The notes under the pieces are model-generated. The model saw only the letters and a list, made by a program, of their open reading frames with translations, ran no database searches and was not told the DNA's origin. From Gautieria morchelliformis (taxonomy: Eukaryota; Basidiomycota; Agaricomycetes; Gomphales; Gomphaceae), in the NCBI GenBank assembly GCA_015179125.1, contig WHVA01000249.1, positions 1-64,000 of the forward strand: a DNA stretch of 64,000 bases, given 5' to 3'. Positions 56,254 to 64,000 of this stretch are shown one piece after another. A program made the translations under genes and the position numbers. Positions within the stretch are counted from its first letter, which is position 1. Each line of letters begins with the position of its first letter.

Positions 56254-56495
56254 TGCTGCTGTTTATCCTAGTTGCCACTTAGCCAGTGTTTTTTTCCTGA
56301 GCCCAATTGTGTATAGTGCGAACGCACCTATTGTAGGACTCCATATGTCATCAAACTCAAACTGTACATCTTCGGTGAATAACATGACCATGAATATCAT
56401 ATAAGTAGCCGTGTTTAGATTGAGCTTGTGTGCAGCGGCGCATAGTCGGAAATATTGTGACGTCTACGCGCGGTGTACTTCTACCGTCTCTACAC

Positions 56496-57294
56496 ATGTC
56501 AAGTTTGTATCCAGTGAAGAAAAGGGGGCCAGAGGCGTATACCACCGAATTTGACATCCTCAAGGCATCTCATAAGTGCTTTGGTATTGACCCCTGCCCT
56601 TGACTCCCATATTGACGACACTATCAGATTCCTCCGCAGTAGCGACGAAGATGGGGCAAAATCATGGGATGCGCAGCTTGCAATGAAATATGAAGCGAGT
56701 CTGTTCAAGGAATTCGCTGTTTGCGACCTGAAGCACTATAAGAGTGGAAACGTATATATGATCTTTGTATGACTGTGTCGACTGCTCATATGGACTGTGC
56801 CATTCCAGATCGCCCTGCGTTGGCGTACCGAGGATGAGGTCTTGTCTGGGGCAGGCGAATCATCCTGTGGCAATACCCGTTGTCCGTATTATGATACCCC
56901 AGCAGACTCAGTACCCAGTGGCTCGCAGGACGTCCACTTAAAGCCGCCCAACTCGCCAAAGTTGACAACTATGGAGTTACCCTTCTCCTATGTTGAGCAG
57001 GGGGAGTCCCAAGTACGAGATGTCATGGTGAAAGTCGTGCTTTGCCAGCGTTGCGTCAAGAAACTCATGTGGAAGAGGGAGAGGGAGAAGAAGGACAAAG
57101 AAGAGGCTGCCTCAGACGGAGGTGAAAGAGCATCTCAGACAAGAGCAGACCTGGACTTTCGTGCTACCCATTCAAGCTCTAGGAAGCGAGCAGATCACAG
57201 GGATGAGCTAAATCACAAGCGTACGCGAGATAGTCGCAGATCCAGGTCTCCACGTCGGCATCCTGAATTCCACCGCATTGTTCCTGAACAGTAA
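56496..57294 (+). CDS. FRA10AC1-family protein
   Basis: Three exons: 56,496-56,575, 56,628-56,751 and 56,809-57,294, total 690 nt (229 residues). Family landmarks: EFDILKASHKFLR, WDAQLAMKYEASLFKEFAVCDL, IALRWRTEDEVLSGAG, the cysteine pair CGNTRCPY, LPFSYVEQGE and VKVVLCQRCVKKLMWKR. The tail is K/E/R-rich and ends in SR-like SRSPRRHPE. FRA10AC1 proteins are nuclear and co-purify with late spliceosomes in animals; role in fungi is inferred. The first ATG MSSLYPVKKRGPEAY was chosen because the conserved region begins right after it. It converges with the methyltransferase gene, 63 bp between stops. Confidence 0.93.
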
Positions 57295-57357
57295 CCATGA
57301 GGCGCATTCTCGAACGTCTCCTGTCGCTGTCTCTATTTCTCATTATCTGCTTCTTCG

Positions 57358-59075
57358 TCAGGTAGCGACTATGAAAGGCCAGACACCGGTTTTCTGACCG
57401 CCGCCGGTGAGACCTAACACTCGATACACCCTTCCCATGCCTTGGCCCGCCCGGTCAACAAGTCTCATTCCAGCGCGACCAATTTCTGAGCGTCGTTCTT
57501 CGCTTTGCCCTTTATCCATCAGTCCTGCAAGCCGCTGGGCAATTCCCATCCGCAAGAGGAAGGTCGACTGGTCAAGGGTGCCATGTAGTGATGCTGTGTA
57601 TTCAAATTCATAGCAAATGCTTGAGTACAGACTCGGTAGTTCACTGGTCTACTTACCGGTGCTTTGTAGTGCTTCCTTCAACAAGGCAAAATCAACATTT
57701 GTAGTCAGGTCAGACGCGCCAGGTTCATCAAACACGTCTACATGGCGGTGGTCTCTGAATGCCTTGACCGGCAGGGCAAATGATAAGTATAAATATACTA
57801 ATGCAACCATGTACGCACCCGAAACGAACTACCGAATGCGTGTTCGTCGCCATAGTCTATTATTAATGCTGCTCCCTTGCTATTTGTTGGTTTCGTTGCT
57901 TTGTTTACTTCTTTTCCGCTGCCCGAAACCATTTCGCCGATCTTCCTTGCCGCTCGCCATCCAGAACTTGATACTTCGACACGGGAACCTGATGGCAGGT
58001 CTGCGAAACGGGGGGACAACTTGCTCAGAAAGTTTGAACGGGGAGTTGGTGCTGGAGACAAAACAAAGCGAAACTGTGATGGTGATTGGACGTCCTGGGA
58101 CGTCGATGACGCCACGGACCAATCAGTATAAGACGGCCGGAGGTCCACTAAGATTTCTCGAAACCCGCTGTGAGTTTTCTATAGATGTATTGGTAAGAAT
58201 CAGGTGGTAGCCATAAAGTGACTATGTTTTCCTCAATGATGTTTACTGGCAACGCATCAAAGAACTCATGCGCGACAACCATTGTAAATTCGTCGTCTGA
58301 ATCGAGAAAGTCTGCATGAAATATCATCGTCAAGTGAGCCAGCTTACCAGATGCCACGGGCATATCCTCTATGGAATCCCACCAGTAAAATGGGATGTTT
58401 TGTGATTCACGCCATGCAGCAAGCTTCTGAGCTTGTCGTGAACGCATCATAGAACTATTTTCGACTAGATGGACACTGGTGATGGCGTTCCTTGAATTAG
58501 GCCACATAGATAACGTCTTGGTTGAGTAAAAAGGAAAAAGCGTCGATGACTAGTCGGAACTGAAGAGGGGAACGCAGCTTACGCGGAGCATGTCGTCTAT
58601 CAACGTCCCCCGGCCAGGACCTAGTTCCACCAATCTTATTTTGGGGCACGAGGAACCACGCCCTGGGTCACGCCAGATGGAAAGGAGCCATAAGCACACA
58701 AGCTGGGCCGGTATGAGACGGAAACCACACAGGCTCAAGTGCCAGCCTCACCTCTCCAAATACTTGGCTTATTTCGGGACTGGTGGTAAAGTCGCCCTTG
58801 ACTCCAAAGACGTCACTATCGTCCGGACGCTGTCTCATGTAGTATCCTTCGGTTGGATGAGAAAGGCAAAGCTGTATGTACGTTGACACAGGGATGGGCC
58901 CAGAGACCTTTATTGATTCACATAGAATTTTCTCGACCGGTGTAGTGTAGGACCGGTCAGGCGAAGGAGTAGATATTGTATTGGAGGAAATACACGATGG
59001 TTTGACGCGTAGGCCACGTGACCGAAAACAAGTGTGCAGTTGTTTAGAGCATCTAAACGCCATTCGCTGTAGCAT
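57358..59075 (-). CDS. Mitochondrial arginine methyltransferase NDUFAF7/MidA-type
   Basis: Six exons on the minus strand: 59,075-58,752, 58,702-58,583, 58,516-58,247, 58,178-57,819, 57,762-57,657 and 57,593-57,358; total 1,416 nt (471 residues), introns 49-68 bp. The R/S-rich N terminus (MLQRMAFRCSKQLHTCFRSRG) fits a mitochondrial targeting signal. Then the family blocks: PVSTYIQLCLSHPTEGYYM, GDFTTSPEISQVFGE, the SAM-binding VELGPGRGTLIDDMLR, VVAHEFFDALP and ALIIDYGDEHAFGSSFR. NDUFAF7 dimethylates an arginine of a complex I core subunit during assembly. Upstream ATG 59,075 and MAFRCSK at 59,060 are both possible starts. It diverges from TIF6. Confidence 0.95.
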
Positions 59076-59247
59076 GACTCGTAGAGAGAATAGAATATTA
59101 GAAATGACTCGTGCGCGGGTGCGCTTGACTGTGTCGTGAATGAGTCGACTAGCGCCGAGTTGTCGGTTGAGGTGTATAAAATCAGATTTGCAGCTGAAGC
59201 TCTACGTCATTCAATCTACATAAAAGATCCTCCATCGTTGCTCTCGC
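59076..59247. promoter_or_regulatory. Shared 172-bp upstream region of methyltransferase and TIF6
   Basis: A compact divergent promoter region. A TATAAAATCAGA box near 59,176 faces TIF6, about 70 bp before its start codon. Confidence 0.6.
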
Positions 59248-60185
59248 ATGGCAGTCAGTAAGTATTTCATTGCTGTTTGGAGCGTTCACACTCAGTTTGT
59301 TTTTAGGAACGCAATTCGAAAACAGCAGCGACATTGGAGTGTTTTGCAAACTTACAAATAGGTATGCCTAGCCAAGGTGCTCCGCAAGTGCCCTTTTAAC
59401 ACTTCTTCTAGCTACTGTCTCGCAGCTATTGGTGGCAGCACCAACTTTTATTCAACCTTTGAGGCCGAGCTAGGGGATGTTATTCCCATCGTTCATGCAA
59501 GCATTGGCGGTACACGGATAGTCGGTCGTCTCACAGCAGGGAATCGACATGGTCTACTTGTTCCCTCTACAGCAACGGACCAAGAACTCCAACATCTCCG
59601 TAATTCTCTCCCCGATGCCGTTCAATTACAGCGGGTGGAAGAACGCCTATCAGCCCTAGGAAACGTCATAGCATGCAACGACTATGTTGCCCTGGTGCAC
59701 CCAGACGTGGATCGAGAAACTGAAGAGATCATAGCAGACGTGTTGAAGGTGGAGGTATTCCGACAGACAGTAGCCGATAACGTCCTAGTGGGGTCGTATT
59801 GTGCCATCACCAACCAGGGCGGTTTAGTACATCCGAAGACAAGTATTCAAGACCAGGATGAGTTGTCGTCTTTGTTACAAGTTCCACTGGTGGTCAGTCA
59901 TTTTTTCCATATGCACTTTCTTTCCCTGAGTTTTTGTGAACAGGCTGGCACCGTCAATCGTGGTTCGGACGTCATCGGTGCAGGGATGGTCGTCAACGAC
60001 TGGTGTGCGTTCACAGGGTTTGACACAACGGCCACAGAGATTAGCGTGATCGAAGCCACGTTTAGTACGTCACAGCTCAACTTTTCTGTCATGACGCTTA
60101 TTGCTACAACACAGAACTTCAAGGTCACGAATCTACCGCGGTTATTGGAGAAATGAGAGACTCTTTAATAGACAACTGGGCATGA
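59248..60185 (+). CDS. TIF6: Eukaryotic translation initiation factor 6
   Basis: Five exons: 59,248-59,257, 59,307-59,361, 59,412-59,892, 59,944-60,064 and 60,115-60,185, total 738 nt (245 residues, the exact usual eIF6 length). It reads [20 protein letters not shown] then [69 protein letters not shown], and ends ATFKLQGHES and [14 protein letters not shown]. The protein binds pre-60S subunits in nucleolus and cytosol and blocks premature 40S joining. The last intron acceptor (60,114) puts the end in the conserved frame; read through without splicing the frame would give a wrong tail. Tiny 10-nt first coding exon is notable. Confidence 0.97.
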
Positions 60186-60928
60186 TACCAAGCACAAAAT
60201 CCACTTTCATATCAGTGACTATGACAGTCCTTCATATTTTACCTGCAGAGAGGACATGTACTTCGTCTCGTACTGTTTGGCTGTATCGTTCAAATTCGAA
60301 ACAAATTGAAGGGCTCTCCTACACTGTAGAAACAATAGGCGCTGTATACCAGCGCTTTTCAAGCCAACGCCGCTGAGACGCTCCTTTTTGCACTTGCCAG
60401 ACGCCCCTTAAATTTTCAACATAATCAAAAGCTGAGGTACTGATCCTAGGCTTGGATTAGGACTTGTATCAAGGTACAAAAATTCAATGTACACAAAGTG
60501 AAATACATTTTATTTGTATACACAAGAAGTGAAGGTAAATTGCTGTTTACGCTGATTAATGAGTCCCTGAATCTCAGGAAGTGAGGTGGCGGCAAACACT
60601 TAGACCTACCTGGAAGGTTAATTGTTTCTGCCGAGTTTGGGGGCAGAGGGATTCGTCAGCCACGGACGAGATCTGCAGAAGATCCCGCCGAGATGTGGGA
60701 GCTCCCAGTTGCAGGTCCCTGAGGGTGTGCAACCACAACACGTCCACGTCATGATGTGATTGTGTCAGAACGCGTCAGAGGCCGACAAGCCTTGAGCGCG
60801 AGGATGCAGGCTATACCACTACCCACAAATCCGATGCTTTAGCAGCGGACCGTGAGTATGCCTGACTGTACTCACGACCCCCTAATGGATGCAGTTGGCA
60901 ATGTGTGAGTGGATTAGTTAAATTCATA
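60186..60928. other. TIF6 3' flank; no gene recognised
   Basis: No motif-bearing frame. The first about 200 bp is probably 3' UTR. The rest, up to the recombinase stop at 60,929, holds nothing recognised. Confidence 0.5.
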
Positions 60929-63900
60929 TTAAGTTAGGTGGAGATTCTGGCGAAGTTGGGACATGCGCGATGTAAGAGAGGCTACAGAGTCAAAGGATTC
61001 ACTGATGAAATTGGGCAAAATCTCCTCGATCTTTCTCCAGTATAAGAGGAACGCCGTGGATGACCATCTTCCGATAACCATGACGATCCACGGGTCGATC
61101 CCTAGGAGTAACAGGTGTGACGTCCCGCCGATCCTGAAGCTGTGTCCCAGGACCGTGTCCAGGGTGCTGGCGGACCATACGTCGCCGCAGCGCTCCATGA
61201 ACCACTGTTTGGTCATGGGCGCCCAGCCGCCGTCAGCTGTTTCGAAGGCGAAGAGGGGGGTGTATGGGATCCTGCTTTGCTGGTCAAATAAGAGAAATTC
61301 CATGTATTTTCGAAATAGTGACCTTAAAATATAGCATACAGGCTTTGCTATCATTGGGGATGATCTATTTAAACTTCCTCTAATTTCCTATCATTTTTTC
61401 GCCATTTTTAACGAAGTCCTTGGCCCAAAACACTTCTATTCTGTTGCAGCAGAGTTATGAATCCACATGTATCCACAACTCTGCTTATTCAAACTCCGAC
61501 GCGCGCGAACCCGAACTCGAGCCTGTGGACACTTACGCACCCACAAACTCTGGCCAACCTACCGGTTCAGACTCAGCACTCTGGAAATAGCAATTTATTC
61601 CCAAGCCTCCACAACACAGTTTGTGCAATACAAACTCAGCCCAACCTATGCTACCATAGCAACAAGGCTATGCTAGGCTGTGCTGTGCCATGACTACACT
61701 CCTAAAATAGAATTAGGGTCATGACTCACTGCCAAGCTGGAGTATTACTGGTCCAAAGTCTTGTGACTTGGGAAATGACTCCTGCATGACTCAGAGCCTG
61801 GCTCGGCACATGACTCATGCTTGAACTCTGGTGTATCATTGGCTGAGAGGTTGCTTACCCATGAAAGGCTGTGTTGAGCTAATCCTCTTTAAGAATAAGG
61901 GTGTATCTTATTCTTAGACGTGACTCATGCCTGACTCACTACCCCATTTCTGCATGACTCACCCCCTAATCGTGGGCTGCGATTGGTCAACACGAGTTCT
62001 GACTCATTACCCTTTTTCACTCTGACTCACTACCCCATTTCTGTGTGACTCAGTGCATGACTCACTCCCTAATCGTGAACCGCGATTGGTCAACACATGC
62101 TCTGACTCACTACCCTATTTCTCTCTGACTCACTACCCCATTTGTGACTCAGTGCATGACTCACACCCAAATCGTGAACTGCGATTGGCCAACACATGCT
62201 CTGACTCACTACCCTTTTTCTCAATGACTCACTACCCTATTTTTTCGTGACTCATTCTAGTCTATTAATAGATGGTAGATACAATATAAAAGGAGGCCAT
62301 ACTGCCCACCTTTCATCAGCCAATACATCATCATCTACTATCCACGTACCTCGTGTGACTTGCCAAGCTTGCACAGCTTACTAAGCTGCTAACCCCAGCT
62401 AGGGTTATTACACTTACTTAGTGTAATTAATTCTCAGTTAAGTAGTTGCGTTTCTACTTAGCCACCCGGACTAACACTCCAGGTGAAATTCTGCAGAGTG
62501 AGTCTGACAATCGATTTCCTTGTCAATTAGCTCTCCAATACCCGAGACGAACTGATCAGTGACTTTCCTGTTCAGTGACTTTCACAAGTCACTTCTTAAA
62601 CCCTAGTCGCTCGTTTATTGCAGTGCATTGATGTTAATCGGGTCAGTCCACTTACAAACTCTCCTGTGAAGCCATTCCTATCTTTTTGGAATACTTGGAC
62701 CCCGATAGTCGTCCTCAAACCTACAGACTTTTAGTTTATTGTTCAGTGCTGCTAAGAAACGTATTGCCTTCCATCCGTATTAACTTGGACTAGTTTTTAC
62801 GCGGATTGCAACCAAGGTACAAATATTAAATTATTTCCGGAGTTGTGCTGCAGCATTGTTTAATATTCTTTGAGTTTCGTATACGACACGTTCTGATAGA
62901 CCAAAGTGTTAGCTCTGACACCAAAGTCTTGAAGGGTTCCAAAACAGGGGGCGTGTGGGGGGAGGGATGTGCTGCACATGAGGTGATGTTCGAAGGCCGT
63001 GATGGGGTTGCTGCGCTTGGGGATCTCAATGAGTTGTAAGTCATCCCCGCGGGGGCCCTTATTTTTTGTGAACGGGATGTGGATGGTTGTGAAATGGTGG
63101 CCCTGCCTGGCGACGCCGCGGGTGATGGCCATTGAGCGTGACATGTGGAGGGCAGGGTCGAACACGTTGCATGAGGGTATTGTCAGTTCGCCTAGGCGAC
63201 AGCATGCCCAAAATGCCATGGATGCCATGGCGAATACAGCCGCGTCGAAGGAGTTAGTGAGGTCTAAATTGTCGCGTAGGTAGTTGATGTGAGATAGAGT
63301 GACGGGATTGCGAGCCTTGCATGTGGATGATGGTGGTGCCACATTGGCGGCTCCCTTCTTGGCTAAGGCCAATAGGCCGCTTCCATGCCAGGGAGCGTCA
63401 TTTAGTTGGTGCCATCGATGTAAGCTGGCTAGCCAGGTAGAAATACACGATTCGCTCACAGAGCCGGCCCCACAATTGGTCACAAAAAGGGCCAGTAGTA
63501 CCTCGGAGGCTGGCATGTGGTCTCTCTCAGGTAATGCAATTGAGTCACAATACTGGTTGAATCTCAAGATACCGGCACCCCAACCTTGGCGGGTGCCTTT
63601 GACCACGCTGTTGGAGCAAACCTCGCGCATTCGCGCGATGTGCTCAGGGGGGAAAGATGAATGTGACATTAGATTTCGTTCAATAGAGTAAGGAGTGTGC
63701 CATGACGTGGCACGGTCAGCAGCAAGAACATGAGGTCGAAACAGGGATGGGGCAAGAAACTTGTTGGGATCGCGCGACACTCGCGGTTTACGTTGACAAG
63801 CAGGTTGGGGTAGGGAGGTGTTGTCAGCCACCTCCCCTCCTGCTTGCAACGGGCTGGCACAGCGCGCAGCTGATATTTCCCGTCGTCTAAGCATGTGCAA

Positions 63901-64000
63901 GGAAGGGTGTGAGCTCTGCGGGGAGTGTGAACGGGATGTGGAGGCATGTGTTGGGTGGGCCCATCTCACTGCGAGAGACGAGATCCGCCCTGTTCTCCGC
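60929..64000 (-). CDS. Tyrosine recombinase (phage-integrase fold), split by a solo LTR, open at window edge
   Basis: The minus-strand frame runs in from beyond 64,000 without a stop. The core-binding region (ASEVLLALFVTNCGAG, STWLASLHRWHQLNDAPWHG) is at about 63,500-63,370, the first catalytic arginine in FWACCRLGELTIPS is near 63,190, and FTIHIPFTKNKGPRG-like strands follow. Past the inserted LTR (61,261-62,946) the last catalytic block is seen: GHSFRIGGTSHLL (HxxR) and GRWSS--FLLYWR with the nucleophile tyrosine, near 61,030-61,140, ending at 60,929. This family is common in agaricomycetes and sits with Crypton- or DIRS-type elements; which of the two cannot be told from this window. Confidence 0.85.
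61261..62946 (+). repeat. Solo LTR, TGTA...GGTTCCAAAACA family, with TGACTCA array
   Basis: A 1686-bp solo LTR starting TGTATGGGATCC and ending GAAGGGTTCCAAAACA. Target duplication GGGGG at 61,256-61,260 and 62,947-62,951. It splits the tyrosine-recombinase gene. Between about 61,720 and 62,260 there are 17 TGACTCA motifs, followed by an ATATAAAAGGAGG promoter box near 62,284. Second copy of the family found at 1815-11,928. Confidence 0.92.

Noticed and set aside
59248-60156. eIF6 read as unspliced at its 3' end
   Set aside because: The unspliced tail and the alternative short tail lack the conserved MRDSLID ending; splicing at 60,065-60,114 gives it and the exact family length.

Overview
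The window looks like a piece of an agaricomycete-type basidiomycete genome. Host genes carry many tiny introns (about 47-68 bp, GT...AG), and nearly everything between them is nested transposable elements: Ty1/copia and Ty3/gypsy fossils, many solo LTRs, Helitrons and a tyrosine-recombinase gene. No rRNA, tRNA or CRISPR array was recognised.

Layout. 1-14.2 kb is a stack of insertions: a copia fossil (+) holds a ~1.5 kb solo LTR (target duplication TACCC), which holds an 8.6 kb gypsy element (-; 221-bp LTRs, ACAC), which holds another 1.45 kb solo LTR (CTCTG). 14.2-19.3 kb is fragments of a second gypsy family cut up by solo LTRs, a TA-flanked MITE and inverted LTR pieces. 20,159-30,790 is three Helitrons head to tail on the minus strand: one with a Rep-helicase reading frame and two without it. 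The array ends 87 bp before the start codon of a syntaxin (SSO1-type) gene at 30.9-32.2 kb. 32.5-49.6 kb is again repeats: a gypsy protease/RT fragment, solo LTRs of three families, a cluster of TGTCA...TGACA repeats, and a long gypsy fossil with an extra coding region downstream of its chromodomain. 49,783-50,720 is a TA-flanked inverted-repeat element with its own small duplicated reading frame.

50.9-60.2 kb is a compact, TE-free island of six host genes: a sugar-nucleotide-type epimerase/dehydratase (-), an amino-acid/GABA permease (-), acireductone dioxygenase ADI1 (+), a FRA10AC1-like protein (+), an NDUFAF7/MidA-type mitochondrial methyltransferase (-) and TIF6/eIF6 (+). Three are housekeeping functions (methionine salvage, complex I assembly, 60S biogenesis). 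They are packed as divergent or convergent neighbours, not as a pathway cluster. The right edge (60.9-64.0 kb) is a tyrosine-recombinase gene split by another 1.69 kb solo LTR.

The most interesting signals are the tandem Helitron array against the syntaxin promoter; two related LTR families whose promoter halves hold dense arrays of different transcription-factor-like motifs (17 TGACTCA in one, 14 TCACNTGA in the other); the TA-flanked element with a duplicated coiled-coil-like ORF; and the extra post-chromodomain ORF in the second gypsy family. All positions, exon borders and counts were read by hand.
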